Source of the DNA: G965216255 sp965216255
GTDB lineage: Bacteria > Bacteroidota > Rhodothermia > Rhodothermales > Bin80
Assembly (NCBI GenBank): GCA_965216255.1
Contig: OZ244148.1
Location: forward strand, 5,208,001 to 5,272,000
Direction of reading: 5' to 3'
Length of the DNA: 64,000 nucleotides
The position numbers and the translations under genes are program-made. Position 1 is the first letter of the stretch; each line of letters begins with the position of its first letter. Positions 53,096 through 62,973 of this stretch are shown here, in pieces. Below the pieces are notes generated by a model. That model had not been told where the DNA came from. It was given only the letters and a program-made list of their open reading frames with translations, and searched no databases.

Positions 53096-55711
53096 ATGTC
53101 CAGCACGGTGGCTGTCAAGCGGCACGGCCGCACGCCGCTAATGCAGCAATACTACCGCATAAAGGAGCAGCATCCTGGCAGCATGTTGCTCTTTCGTATG
53201 GGCGACTTTTACGAGACGTTTGAGGAGGATGCCGTAGAAGCCAGTAGGATCCTGGATATCGTGCTCACCAAGCGTTCCAACGGTTCTGCCCACGATGTGC
53301 CGCTTGCCGGCTTTCCGCACCACGCACTGCAGAGCTATTTGCCCAGGCTGGTCCGTGCGGGCAAGCGGGTCGCCATATGCGAGCAGCTCGAGGAGACGCC
53401 GGCGAAGGGCAAGCTCGTAAGGCGCGGGGTCGTGGAGGTGGTAACCCCCGGCGTTTCCCTCCACGATGAACTGCTCAGCCCTAAGCTGTCCCATTACCTT
53501 GCCGCCGTGCACTGGGCGAAAGACCGTATCGGCATGGCCTATGTGGATGCCTCAACGGGGGAATTCCTGGTAACGGAGGTAGATGCTTCGGCGCTGGAAG
53601 ATGCACTGGACTCCATCTCTCCAGCGGAACTCCTGGTTGACAAGAGCCAGCGGCGGAGGCTCGAGCCGCTCGGCGCGCGCGATTACGTAGTGACCGGACT
53701 GGAGGACTGGGTCTTTACCTTTGATTATGGCTATGAGCTACTTCGGACGCATTTCCAGACCCATTCACTCAGTGGTTTCGGCGTCGAGGAGCTAAGCGCC
53801 GGAATAGTTGCCGCCGGTGCAGCGCTGCACTATCTCGCTGAGACCCAGAAGGGTAGTCTGCCGCACATTCAACGCCTTGCGCAGGTATCGCTCAGGGACG
53901 GGATGACGCTGGATACGCAGACGAAGCGCAACCTCGAACTCGTTGCCTCAATCAGGGGGGGGAGACAGGATGGCTCGCTTGTAGAGATCCTGGACAGGAC
54001 GCTCACGCCCATGGGTGGGCGCATGCTCCGCAAGTGGTTGATACGTCCGCTTTGCGATGTGGGCCGCATCAACGGGCGACTGGACGCCGTTGAGGCGCTT
54101 TGCGGGCACCGCAGGCTTCGAGAATCGGCGCGTGGCCTGCTCCGCAAGGTGGGGGACATCGAACGCCTGGCAGGCAGGATCTGTACCGGCCGGGCCTCTC
54201 CCAGGGATCTGGTGGCCCTTGGCCTATCGCTACGGCAGATACCGGAGCTTCAAGCTCTCTTTTCGGAAGAATCCCCTCCCACGCTTGTCGATCTGGTTGG
54301 CAAGCTTGCGCCATGCCCGGAGGTTGTCGACCGAATCGAGCGGGCACTCGTTGAGCGTCCGCCCGCGACCATGAAGGATGGGGGCGTGTTCCGTGACGGC
54401 TACCATGAGGACCTGGACAGGCTGCGCCTATTGGCGCGTTCGGGGAAGGAATTCCTGGTTGCCCTGCAGCGCACAGAATGTGAGCGCACGGGTATCTCCT
54501 CGCTTAAGGTAGGCTTCAACAAAGTGTTCGGCTACTACCTGGAGATCACCAATGCGCACAAGGACAGCGTTCCAGAACACTATATTCGCAAGCAGACCCT
54601 GGTTAATGCCGAGCGCTACATCACGCCGGAATTGAAGGAGTATGAGGAGAAGATCCTTACGGCCGAAGAGGAAATGCTCCGGCTGGAAGCCGAGTTATTT
54701 GGCGAACTGCGGCAGTTCGTAGCGCAGGCAACGGTGGAAATACAACGCACCGCCGGGCTGTTGGCCGCGCTTGATTGCTTCTCTTCCTTTGCGGACGTCG
54801 CGGCGCAGGGACGCTACTGCCGCCCGGTTGTAGACGATTCGCTGGCACTGCATATTGAGGATGGACGCCACCCGGTCGTGGAGCACTCCCTGCCTCCGGG
54901 CGAGGACTTTATCCCCAACAGCATAGACCTCGACCCCGTCGCCGGTCAAATCTACATCATAACGGGACCCAACATGGCCGGCAAGAGCGTAGTACTGAGA
55001 CAGGTGGGGCTCATCGTGCTGCTGGCCCAGGTAGGTTCCTTCGTACCTGCTGCCAGCGCGCGCATTGGCGCAGTCGACCGTATCTTTACGCGTGTCGGTG
55101 CATCGGACAACCTGGCCAAAGGGGAGAGTACCTTTCTTGTGGAGATGAACGAAACGGCCAGCATTCTCCATAGCGCCACACCAAGATCTCTACTGCTTCT
55201 GGATGAGGTCGGAAGGGGTACAAGCACGTTTGATGGGCTGTCGATTGCATGGGCTCTGGTCGAGCACCTGCACAATACCCCGGAAGTGGCGGCGCGCACA
55301 CTTTTCGCCACCCACTACCACGAACTGAACGAGCTAGCCGGTGGGCTGCGGCGCGTACGCAATTTCCGGGTACAGGTTCAGGAGCATGACGGACGTGTCA
55401 TATTTCTGCGCCGGCTCGTTTCGGGCGGCGCCGACCATTCCTACGGCATTGAGGTGGCCCGTATGGCAGGGCTGGCACAGCCGGTTATTGATCGGGCCCG
55501 GGAAATCCTGTATCAGCTCGAGGGCCAGCACAGGTCTGTAGAGGTGGCAACGGAGGCTGCCCCCCGGGATAACCTGCAGATGTCGTTTTTTCCAGCCGAT
55601 AGCCCCTACATGGCAGTCCTGGAAAACCTGAAGTGCCTGGATCCCCAGCAACTCACCCCCATTGAAGCACTCCTGGCGCTGGCAGAGCTGAAGCGTCTTG
55701 CAGGCAGCTAG
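53096..55711 (+). CDS. mutS: DNA mismatch repair protein MutS
   Basis: An 871-residue mismatch-recognition ATPase. The mismatch-contacting Phe38 and Glu40 are in MGDFYETF; the clamp and lever domains follow; the ABC-type ATPase has Walker A TGPNMAGKS, the Q-like region and Walker B LLLDEVGRGTSTFDG, then FATHYHELNELA. The ATG at 53096 gives the normal N-terminus (TPLMQQYYRIKEQHPGSMLLFRMGDFYE); a TTG at 53039 is rejected. It is about 7 kb from mutL, not in one operon. No residue change affects the known motifs. Confidence 0.98.
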   Translation: MSSTVAVKRHGRTPLMQQYYRIKEQHPGSMLLFRMGDFYETFEEDAVEASRILDIVLTKRSNGSAHDVPLAGFPHHALQSYLPRLVRAGKRVAICEQLEETPAKGKLVRRGVVEVVTPGVSLHDELLSPKLSHYLAAVHWAKDRIGMAYVDASTGEFLVTEVDASALEDALDSISPAELLVDKSQRRRLEPLGARDYVVTGLEDWVFTFDYGYELLRTHFQTHSLSGFGVEELSAGIVAAGAALHYLAETQKGSLPHIQRLAQVSLRDGMTLDTQTKRNLELVASIRGGRQDGSLVEILDRTLTPMGGRMLRKWLIRPLCDVGRINGRLDAVEALCGHRRLRESARGLLRKVGDIERLAGRICTGRASPRDLVALGLSLRQIPELQALFSEESPPTLVDLVGKLAPCPEVVDRIERALVERPPATMKDGGVFRDGYHEDLDRLRLLARSGKEFLVALQRTECERTGISSLKVGFNKVFGYYLEITNAHKDSVPEHYIRKQTLVNAERYITPELKEYEEKILTAEEEMLRLEAELFGELRQFVAQATVEIQRTAGLLAALDCFSSFADVAAQGRYCRPVVDDSLALHIEDGRHPVVEHSLPPGEDFIPNSIDLDPVAGQIYIITGPNMAGKSVVLRQVGLIVLLAQVGSFVPAASARIGAVDRIFTRVGASDNLAKGESTFLVEMNETASILHSATPRSLLLLDEVGRGTSTFDGLSIAWALVEHLHNTPEVAARTLFATHYHELNELAGGLRRVRNFRVQVQEHDGRVIFLRRLVSGGADHSYGIEVARMAGLAQPVIDRAREILYQLEGQHRSVEVATEAAPRDNLQMSFFPADSPYMAVLENLKCLDPQQLTPIEALLALAELKRLAGS

Positions 55712-55729
55712 GATCGGACAGGGAAGTCC

Positions 55730-57004
55730 ATGCGGATTCTCATCATAGGCGGCGGAGGCAGGGAGCATGCCCTCGCGCGCTGCCTGTCGCGCGGTGGAGG
55801 CAGCGCGGAGCTCTTTATTGCGCCGGGGAATGCTGGTACTCTGCAGGAGGGCAAGAACGTGCCTATCGGGGCTGCCGATACCGGCGGGCTGCTGGAGTTT
55901 GCCCGCCAGGAGGCGGTGGACCTGACGGTAGTGGGCCCGGAAGTGCCGCTCGTTGCCGGTCTGGCAGATGCGTTCTTAGCGTGCCGCCTGCCTGTGGTAG
56001 GGCCCTCGGCGGCGGCCGCGGCAATAGAGGGCAGCAAGGCGTTCGCCAAAGACTTCATGGCACGCCGGAGCATTCCGACGTCAGCGTACCGCACGTTTAC
56101 CGACTACGGGGCGGCCGTGGACCATGTGCGCCACGCGGATGCACCTTTGGTGGTAAAGGCCAGCGGGCTGGCCGCTGGCAAGGGTGCCCTGATTTGTGCA
56201 ACAGAGCAGGAAGCCCTGCAGGCGCTGGAGCGCGTGATGGCCGCGCGGGAATTCGGTGACGCGGGCCAAGAGGTAGTTATCGAGGCCTTCATGGAGGGCG
56301 AAGAAGCCTCCATTCTTGTGCTCACGGACGGCGATGACTACCACGTGCTCCCACCGGCCCAGGATCACAAGCGCCTCGGGGATGGTGACACCGGGCCTAA
56401 TACCGGGGGCATGGGGGCTTATGCACCGGCACGTATCGTTGACGAAGGCCTGATGGACGTCGTATGCCGCGTGATTGTCGAGCCTACGCTGGAGGGCCTG
56501 GCCGCAGAGGGGCGGCTGTACCGGGGCTGCCTGTACGTGGGTATCATGGTGACGCCGGAGGGGCCAAGAGTGGTCGAGTTCAATTGCCGGTTTGGTGATC
56601 CGGAAGCGCAGGTGGTGCTGCCGCTCGTGGATGCGGACCTGCTCGAAACATTTGTCTTACTGACGGAAGGACGCTTGGGTACGGTCCGCATGGAAGCCCT
56701 GCGGAGGGCTGCCGCATGTGTGGTCATGGCCTCCGGTGGATATCCAGGAGCATATCGAAAGGGCCTACCCATTGCAGGTCTTAAGAAAGCTGCCGCGATG
56801 CCCGGCGTGGATGTATTCCACGCCGGGACGAGAACGCACGACGAGGGCCAGATCGTCACTTCCGGTGGTCGCGTGCTTGCCGTGACGGGCACGGCAGCTG
56901 ATCTTCCCGGAGCACTGGAGCGGGCTTATGGCGCAGTAGGCCACCTTGGCTTTGCCGGGGCACACTACCGTACAGACATCGGCACCAAGGGACTCGCGAG
57001 ATAG
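55730..57004 (+). CDS. purD: Phosphoribosylamine-glycine ligase
   Basis: A 424-residue ATP-grasp enzyme of purine synthesis. MRILIIGGGGREHALA starts the N-terminal domain; the ATP-grasp part has VVKASGLAAGKGALIC, EAFMEGEEASILVLTDG and PNTGGMGAYAPA; the C-terminal domain has EFNCRFGDPEAQ. It makes glycinamide ribonucleotide. It follows mutS by 18 bases and may be co-transcribed with it. Confidence 0.97.
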   Translation: MRILIIGGGGREHALARCLSRGGGSAELFIAPGNAGTLQEGKNVPIGAADTGGLLEFARQEAVDLTVVGPEVPLVAGLADAFLACRLPVVGPSAAAAAIEGSKAFAKDFMARRSIPTSAYRTFTDYGAAVDHVRHADAPLVVKASGLAAGKGALICATEQEALQALERVMAAREFGDAGQEVVIEAFMEGEEASILVLTDGDDYHVLPPAQDHKRLGDGDTGPNTGGMGAYAPARIVDEGLMDVVCRVIVEPTLEGLAAEGRLYRGCLYVGIMVTPEGPRVVEFNCRFGDPEAQVVLPLVDADLLETFVLLTEGRLGTVRMEALRRAAACVVMASGGYPGAYRKGLPIAGLKKAAAMPGVDVFHAGTRTHDEGQIVTSGGRVLAVTGTAADLPGALERAYGAVGHLGFAGAHYRTDIGTKGLAR

Positions 57005-57007
57005 CGC

Positions 57008-57898
57008 ATGCGGAGCCAAGCCTGGCTTACGGCAACCTTCCTCGCAGCACTGGCTGCGTCCGGATCATCGGCACAGATACCGGACACCCTGCTGAGCGGA
57101 GGGACTGTGCTGGCACGCTTTGATGAGGCCCGTGCACTGGCCATCGACACGCGCGGCTTTCTTTATGTAGCGGACGCGGGCCGTGATGTCATCCTCAAGA
57201 TGGAAGCGGATGGCACGCCGGTTGCCAGCGTCGGAGGCCCCGGCGCTGAACACGGGCAGTTCGATCAGCCTGCGGACCTCGATGCGACCAACGGTCTTGT
57301 TTGGGTCGTGGCCGACAAGGGCAACGGGCGCGTCCAGCGATTTTCTGGATCATTCCTGCATATGGAAACGCTTCCGGTCCTTCGCGCGGACCGGTTCATG
57401 GAAGCGGTCCCGGAGCCTGGCCACGGGATCGGCGATGGCTATCCCATTGCCGTGGCCACAAGCCCGTCCAGCGAAATCTTTGTCATTGAAGAACTGGACG
57501 GGCTGCTGCTCAAGTGGGATGCTGCCCGGCGTCCTGAGCGGGTAATAGGAGGATTTGGTCGTGGTGCGGGCGCGCTGAAGGAGCCGGTGGCACTGGCGGC
57601 TGATGAGCAACGCTTGTATGTGGCAGACCGCAGCCACGCAGCGGTATTGGTATTCGACCATTTTGGCGGCTTGATTCGGATGATCGCAAGGGGTGAGGCG
57701 AAAGAGGTACGCGCGCTGTCGGTTGTGGAGGGCAGCCTGTGGGTTGTGCTGCCTGAGGCCATTTTGGCGTATACCCTGGAGGGCGTGAAAACGCGCGTGA
57801 TCGGCGTGCAGATAGGCGAGGATCTTGTAGACGCCCAGCCGTACGCGGACGTTATTTACTTGCTGACGGCCACGAGGCTTGTCCAGGCGGCCCGATAA
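57008..57898 (+). CDS. Exported NHL-repeat propeller protein
   Basis: A 296-residue protein with a signal peptide (MRSQAWLTATFLAALAASGSSAQ) and about five NHL/SMP-type propeller blades (FDEARALAIDTRGFLYVADAGRDVI-type strands, GAEHGQFDQPADLDA, GALKEPVALAADEQRLYVADRS). These surface or periplasmic propellers usually bind protein or sugar; no enzyme residue is visible. It starts 4 bases after purD. Confidence 0.85.
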   Translation: MRSQAWLTATFLAALAASGSSAQIPDTLLSGGTVLARFDEARALAIDTRGFLYVADAGRDVILKMEADGTPVASVGGPGAEHGQFDQPADLDATNGLVWVVADKGNGRVQRFSGSFLHMETLPVLRADRFMEAVPEPGHGIGDGYPIAVATSPSSEIFVIEELDGLLLKWDAARRPERVIGGFGRGAGALKEPVALAADEQRLYVADRSHAAVLVFDHFGGLIRMIARGEAKEVRALSVVEGSLWVVLPEAILAYTLEGVKTRVIGVQIGEDLVDAQPYADVIYLLTATRLVQAAR

Positions 57899-58095
57899 GG
57901 GCGCCAGCAGCGGTGAACTTATGGTGAAAGATGCCGTGCGCTCTCGCGGCTTCTCTGCAGGTTTGAGCAATAGTAGCAGTCCCTGGTAGAGTGCTACGCC
58001 GTGTTGGCTACGCTTTTGTCTGCGAACCACAGGCCGCAGTTGAATATGGGTCCCATAATTTGTTTATTGGATACAAATTAGGATAGCAATAACCC

Positions 58096-58215
58096 ATGAA
58101 AGGTTTGGCATTGATGAAATGGGCGGTGCGCAATATTGCCCGCGATCGAGCTTTCGGGATTGCGACGGGGCAGGGTAGGGGCGGAAGATGGCTCCTATGC
58201 CTCCTGCTATCATAG
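58096..58215 (+). CDS. Candidate 39-residue leader peptide with clustered Leu codons
   Basis: ATG at 58096 (an internal ATG is at 58114) opens 39 codons ending in TAG at 58213-58215. The last eight residues are WLLCLLLS: CTC CTA TGC CTC CTG CTA, five Leu codons in six just before the stop. The frame lies 204 bases upstream of the ilvB start. A leader like this, whose Leu codons can stall ribosomes when charged tRNA-Leu is short, is known for E. coli leuL. The Leu run may be chance; AGGA 12 bases upstream of the ATG is the only ribosome-binding candidate. Confidence 0.5.
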   Translation: MKGLALMKWAVRNIARDRAFGIATGQGRGGRWLLCLLLS

Positions 58216-58260
58216 AAACATCCACAGTCGATCCCGTCGCACTTCACGACTGAATTTTTG
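58162..58260 (+). promoter_or_regulatory. Candidate attenuator before the ilv-leu operon
   Basis: A hairpin with CAGTCG (58225-58230) and CGACTG (58247-58252) is followed by AATTTTT, the form of an intrinsic terminator. GCGACGGG (58162-58169, inside the leader frame) is the exact complement of CCCGTCGC (58233-58240) in that hairpin's loop, and GGGATTG can pair with CGATCCC. This upstream pairing could replace the terminator. The Leu codons lie between them. No clear promoter was found in 57899-58095, which holds only a weak hairpin AATTTGT/ACAAATT (58057-58079). Confidence 0.45.
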
Positions 58261-58419
58261 TGAGCGCCTCCTGGGGTTGACCAGGCCCCACAAAAAACCC
58301 GGCACCGCGCTCGTGCGTTATCGTATACGGAGGCACTGTTTGCACCTTGATTCTGCGGCTTTGGCAGGCTGCTGCATTCGGACTTCCAGCGAATTCGCCA
58401 ACGCCTGAATTCCAAAACG

Positions 58420-60222
58420 ATGCTCTACGACACACATACCAAAGTCCACTCAATGGACACGGTCAGCGAGACCGTCCCGGATCCTTCGCTTGAGGTGGAG
58501 GAGCTGCTGCGCCCCATGTCCGGGGCCGAGATCTTCTTGCGTTCGTTGGAGGCCGAGGGCGTAAGAATTGTGTTTGGATACCCAGGCGGCGCCGTAATCA
58601 AGATTTATGACGAAATGGCCCGCATCAAGCCGGAATTCGAGCACGTGCTCGTCCGGCATGAACAGGGCGGCACGCATGCGGCGGAAGGGTACGCGAAGGC
58701 TACGGGCAAGGTGGGCACGGTCCTCGTAACGAGTGGACCCGGAGTTACCAACACCGTCACGGGCATTGCCGATGCATACCTGGATTCCATCCCGATCGTA
58801 GTCTTTACCGGTCAGGTGCCGACAAAACTCATTGGGAACGACGCATTTCAGGAATGTGACGCGGTGGGCGTGACCCGGTCCATAACCAAACATAGCTATC
58901 TGGTCCGCGATGTCAAGGATCTGGCGCGTACCATTAAGCAGGCCTATCACATTGCACGAACCGGCAGACCCGGGCCCGTGCTGGTAGATCTGCCCAAGGA
59001 CGTGCTACTTGCAGAGACGATCTTTCGGTATCCGAAGTCCGTATCCATACGCGGCTATGCGGTAGTGACCCAAGGGCGTCCGGAAAAAATCGAAAGGGCC
59101 GCCAGAATGATAGCCCAATCTAAGCGTCCGATCCTGTATGTGGGGGGCGGGGCGATTGGAGGCAATGCATCCGGCGAGCTTTCGGCCATGGCGCGCCGCG
59201 TGGGTATCCCGGTTACGACAACATTGCATGGCCTGGGAGCCTACCCTGAAGATGACGCCCTTTCCCTTGGGATGCTGGGCATGCACGGGACGTGGTGGGC
59301 CAACCAGGCCATCCAGCATTGTGATCTGCTCATTGCCGTCGGAGCCCGTTTTGATGACCGGGTGACGGGCAAACTCGAATCATGGGCGCCGCATGCCAAG
59401 GTGATTCACATCGAAATAGACCAGTCGTGCATCTCCAAGAATGTGTTTGCAGACTGTGCCATATTGGGAGATGTCAAACTGGTGCTGCAGGAGTTGCAGC
59501 ACCAAATCGAGCCAAAGGACACCGCTGGCTGGCTCGGCGAGATTGAGGCATGGCGCCGCGAGTGCCCGCTGGGGTATGAGCGCGACAGCAAGCTCAGAGC
59601 CCAGTTTGTGATCGAGCAATTGCGCCTCAAGACGAAGGGGGACGCCGTGGTTGTCACGGATGTCGGACAGCATCAGATGTGGACTGCACAGTACTTCCGA
59701 TTCTTGCACCCGCGCACGCACATAACTTCCGGCGGCCTGGGGACCATGGGATTTGGGATGCCGGCAGCCATGGGGGCGGCTTTCGGTCTCCGTGAGATGG
59801 GATCAAGAAGGCCGGTAGTTTGCATCAGCGGTGACGGGGGCTTCGTCATGAATGCGCAGGAGATGAGTGTGGCCGCTGCGCACAAGCTTCCGCTGAAGCT
59901 GGCCGTAATCAACAATCGGTTTCTTGGGATGGTACGCCAATGGCAGGAGCTCTTTCATGAAGAGCGCTACAGCCATACGGACCTGTCCGATACCAATCCC
60001 GACTTTGTCAAGCTTGCCGAGGCAAACCACTGCATTGGCCTCCGCGCCGATTCGCGTGAAGCAGCATTGGCGATCATTGATGAAGCGTGGCAGATTGATG
60101 ACAGACCGGTGCTTATGGAGTTTCAGGTTGCCAAGCAGGAAATGGTTTTCCCCATGGTACCTGCCGGAGCGGCAACAGGCGACATGATCACGCGGAGGCT
60201 TACTCCCAACTCATTTGTGTAA
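58420..60222 (+). CDS. ilvB: Acetolactate synthase large subunit
   Basis: A 600-residue TPP enzyme. The glutamate of RHEQGGTHAAEGYAKATG activates TPP, GDGGFVMNAQEM begins the Mg/TPP motif, and FAD-linked middle-domain sequence (VGGGAIGGNASGEL) is present. It makes acetolactate from pyruvate, the first common step for Val and Leu, or acetohydroxybutyrate for Ile. ATG 58420 and ATG 58453 (MDTVSE) both fit; the N-terminus before MSGAEIFLRSLEAEGV is not conserved. First gene of the operon, with ilvN 9 bases on. Confidence 0.97.
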   Translation: MLYDTHTKVHSMDTVSETVPDPSLEVEELLRPMSGAEIFLRSLEAEGVRIVFGYPGGAVIKIYDEMARIKPEFEHVLVRHEQGGTHAAEGYAKATGKVGTVLVTSGPGVTNTVTGIADAYLDSIPIVVFTGQVPTKLIGNDAFQECDAVGVTRSITKHSYLVRDVKDLARTIKQAYHIARTGRPGPVLVDLPKDVLLAETIFRYPKSVSIRGYAVVTQGRPEKIERAARMIAQSKRPILYVGGGAIGGNASGELSAMARRVGIPVTTTLHGLGAYPEDDALSLGMLGMHGTWWANQAIQHCDLLIAVGARFDDRVTGKLESWAPHAKVIHIEIDQSCISKNVFADCAILGDVKLVLQELQHQIEPKDTAGWLGEIEAWRRECPLGYERDSKLRAQFVIEQLRLKTKGDAVVVTDVGQHQMWTAQYFRFLHPRTHITSGGLGTMGFGMPAAMGAAFGLREMGSRRPVVCISGDGGFVMNAQEMSVAAAHKLPLKLAVINNRFLGMVRQWQELFHEERYSHTDLSDTNPDFVKLAEANHCIGLRADSREAALAIIDEAWQIDDRPVLMEFQVAKQEMVFPMVPAGAATGDMITRRLTPNSFV

Positions 60223-60231
60223 GGTAGAGGC

Positions 60232-60807
60232 ATGACAGAATCCCTAATTCTCACGCCGCAACAATTGATTCGGAAGCGGGCGGCTGGCGAACCGATTGAG
60301 TCGCAAGACGACGAGTTGGTCCACCAGCACACCATCACGGTGCTGGTAGAGAATTCCATCGGCGCCTTCATCCGCGTGGTCAACATGTTTTCTGCGCGGG
60401 GATTCAACATCGACAGCATTGCCGTGGGCAAGACCGAGGATGCCACGATTTCGCGCATGAATCTGGTCACTACGGGCAATGACCGCATCATTTCCCAGAT
60501 TCTGCGTCAGCTAAGTCGACTGGTTGACACTATCGAGGTGGAAGATCTTACGGGCAAAGACTTTGTCGAGCGCGAACTCTGTCTGGTAAAGGTGGCCTAT
60601 TCGCGTGAATCACGAGCCGAGATCATGGACGTCAGTGCAGTTTTCCGAGGCAAGGTGGTGGACATCACGCAATCGGCGCTTACTTTTGAGCTCACGGGTC
60701 CCTCCAGCAAGATCAATGCTTTCATCAACATGATGCGGCCCCATCGGATTCTTGAAGTGGCCCGCAGCGGACATGTGGCCATGAAGCGTGACCGGATGTC
60801 TCACTGA
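60232..60807 (+). CDS. ilvN: Acetolactate synthase small (regulatory) subunit
   Basis: A 191-residue subunit that binds and tunes IlvB and senses valine. The ACT domain starts HTITVLVENSIGAFIRVVNMFSARGFNI, and VDTIEVEDLTGKDFVEREL marks the linker; the C-terminal helices follow. N-terminal about 24 residues are unusual. The ATG lies 9 bases past ilvB with AGG-AGAGG-like sequence before it. Confidence 0.95.
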   Translation: MTESLILTPQQLIRKRAAGEPIESQDDELVHQHTITVLVENSIGAFIRVVNMFSARGFNIDSIAVGKTEDATISRMNLVTTGNDRIISQILRQLSRLVDTIEVEDLTGKDFVERELCLVKVAYSRESRAEIMDVSAVFRGKVVDITQSALTFELTGPSSKINAFINMMRPHRILEVARSGHVAMKRDRMSH

Positions 60808-60834
60808 AGAATACTCAAACGAAGAAGCAATAAA

Positions 60835-61851
60835 ATGAACATGCATTACAGTGCGGATCGCGCCATCATACGACGGCGAAAAGTGGCCGTAATCGGTTAC
60901 GGAAGCCAGGGACATGCGCACGCCCTCAATTTGGCTGACAGCGGTGTGCAGGTAGCCGTTGGTTTGCGCCCGGGCTCCAGTTCCTGGGCCAAGGTGCAGG
61001 CGAAGGGACTGGCTGCCATGACGATTGCGGACGCAGCCGATTGGGGGGACGTGGTCATGATTCTTGTTCCGGATCAGGATCAAAAGCGGGTCTATGATGC
61101 CCAAATCGCCCCGTATTTGCGGCCAGGCAACGCGCTCGGCTTTGGCCACGGTTTCAACATTCACTACGGCCAGATTGAGCCGCCGAAGGGCATAGACGTT
61201 TTCATGGTGGCGCCGAAATCTCCCGGGCATCTGGTGCGCCGCACGTTCGAGAATGGCACGGGAACGCCTTGCCTTGTGGCCGTGGCCCAGGATGCCTCTC
61301 AAGGCGCCCTCGGGCTTGCCATCAGTTATGCGGACGCCATAGGGGGAACGCGCGCTGGCGTGATTGAGACCACGTTCAAGGACGAGACCGAGACCGATCT
61401 GTTCGGTGAACAGGCAGTGCTTTGCGGCGGATCACAGGGGCTCATACAGGCTGGATTCGAAACGCTCGTGGAAGCGGGATACCCCGAAGAGCTTGCCTAC
61501 TTTGAAGTGCTGCATGAACTCAAGCTCATCGTGGACCTTTATTATGAGGGTGGGCTGGAGTACATGAATTACAGCATCAGCGACACGGCCGAATATGGCA
61601 ACTACACGCGCGGACCCCGTGTTATCAACAGCGCCGTAAAGACGGAGATGCGGCGCATTCTTTCCGAAATCCAGTCCGGTGCCTTTGCCAAGGAATGGAT
61701 TGAGGAGTGCGAATCCGGCTACGAGAATTTCAATCTTCGGCGCGCACGTACCAAGCACCATCCAATTGAAGCGGTTGGCCAGCGTTTGCGAGGGATGATG
61801 AGCTGGCTGCGCAAACGGGAGCGGTCCGCAGAAGAGCCGGTGGTGGCATAA
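60835..61851 (+). CDS. ilvC: Ketol-acid reductoisomerase
   Basis: A 338-residue class I enzyme that rearranges and reduces acetolactate to dihydroxyvalerate. The dinucleotide site is [19 protein letters not shown], with the selectivity loop [11 protein letters not shown] (Arg and Ser fit NADPH). Metal ligands lie in the [17 protein letters not shown] and [15 protein letters not shown] segments. ilvN ends 27 bases upstream and leuB begins 6 bases on. Confidence 0.97.
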   Translation: MNMHYSADRAIIRRRKVAVIGYGSQGHAHALNLADSGVQVAVGLRPGSSSWAKVQAKGLAAMTIADAADWGDVVMILVPDQDQKRVYDAQIAPYLRPGNALGFGHGFNIHYGQIEPPKGIDVFMVAPKSPGHLVRRTFENGTGTPCLVAVAQDASQGALGLAISYADAIGGTRAGVIETTFKDETETDLFGEQAVLCGGSQGLIQAGFETLVEAGYPEELAYFEVLHELKLIVDLYYEGGLEYMNYSISDTAEYGNYTRGPRVINSAVKTEMRRILSEIQSGAFAKEWIEECESGYENFNLRRARTKHHPIEAVGQRLRGMMSWLRKRERSAEEPVVA

Positions 61852-61857
61852 CACGCA

Positions 61858-62943
61858 ATGCCACGTACCTACCACCTTGTTGTACTGCCCGGCGATGGCA
61901 TCGGGCCGGAGGTTATCGCGCAGGCATTGCGCGTGTTGGAAGCCGCTGCAGATACGTACGGCTTTGGCCTGCGCACTGAGACGCATGCGGTAGGCGGGCA
62001 TGCACTGGAGCTTTGCGGAGACCCCCTGCCACGCATGACCCGGCAGGCCTGCCAGGCGTGTGACGCCGTCTTGCTCGGCGCCGTCGGTGGGCCCCGGTGG
62101 GACCATGAAACCGGTCCGCGCCGCTGCGAGGCGGGATTGCTGGCTTTGCGCAGGCTGCTGGGAGCCTTCGCTAACCTGCGTCCGGTAGTGGTTCCGCCGT
62201 CGCTGGGTGCGGTCTCGCCCCTTCGAAGCGCGCCGGGAACGGATCTGGTCATTGTGCGCGAACTGACGGGGGGCATTTACTTCGGCGAGCCGCGCGGGAT
62301 TGAAACCATAGATGGCATCCGTAGTGGCGCCAATACGATGCGCTATACGGAGCCGGAGGTGATTCGCATAGCCCGGGTGGCGTTTCGGCTGGCCGACCAG
62401 CGATCCGGCCGGGTAACGTCTGTCGACAAGGCCAATGTACTGGATGTCTCGCAGCTATGGCGACAGACCGTGGAGCAGCTGCATGACGACGAATTTCCCC
62501 ACGTGGCACTCGATCATCTGTACGTGGACAACGCAGCCATGCAAATCGTGCTGCATCCAACCAGGTTTGACGTCGTGCTGACGGCCAACCTCTTCGGAGA
62601 TATCCTTTCGGACCTGGCCGCCACCTTGCCGGGATCGCTCGGCATGCTGCCTTCGGCCAGTGTGGGTGGTGGCACCGGGCTGTTTGAGCCGGTGCACGGG
62701 AGTGCGCCAGACATTGCCGGGCGCGGTATAGCCAACCCGCTCGGTGCCATCTTAAGCGGTTCCATGCTGCTTGACGCGCTGGGCGAGGGTGCTGCTGCTG
62801 CCGCCATCCGGGGGGCAGTGGAGCGCGTGCTTGAGAGCAGTCTACGCACTTCCGATCTGGGCGGCCGGGCTTCTACGGCGCAGATAGCAGATGCCGTGCT
62901 CGAGCAAACCTGCTCGCCGGCGCTGGAAAGCGTGCCCAACTAG
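61858..62943 (+). CDS. leuB: 3-isopropylmalate dehydrogenase
   Basis: A 361-residue NAD-dependent decarboxylating dehydrogenase of leucine synthesis. The motifs [33 protein letters not shown], the catalytic Lys of [15 protein letters not shown] and [25 protein letters not shown] are all as expected. It follows ilvC by 6 bases and precedes leuA by about 30. leuC and leuD are not in the window. Confidence 0.97.
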   Translation: MPRTYHLVVLPGDGIGPEVIAQALRVLEAAADTYGFGLRTETHAVGGHALELCGDPLPRMTRQACQACDAVLLGAVGGPRWDHETGPRRCEAGLLALRRLLGAFANLRPVVVPPSLGAVSPLRSAPGTDLVIVRELTGGIYFGEPRGIETIDGIRSGANTMRYTEPEVIRIARVAFRLADQRSGRVTSVDKANVLDVSQLWRQTVEQLHDDEFPHVALDHLYVDNAAMQIVLHPTRFDVVLTANLFGDILSDLAATLPGSLGMLPSASVGGGTGLFEPVHGSAPDIAGRGIANPLGAILSGSMLLDALGEGAAAAAIRGAVERVLESSLRTSDLGGRASTAQIADAVLEQTCSPALESVPN

Positions 62944-62973
62944 GTTGGATTTGTGATCAAACCAAAGGATGTC

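Noticed and set aside
58270..58297. CCTGG/CCAGG hairpin next to AAAAAA as a terminator for the ilv leader
   Set aside because: The run is A on the transcribed (+) RNA, so it cannot act as an intrinsic terminator there. On the minus strand the U-run would precede the stem.
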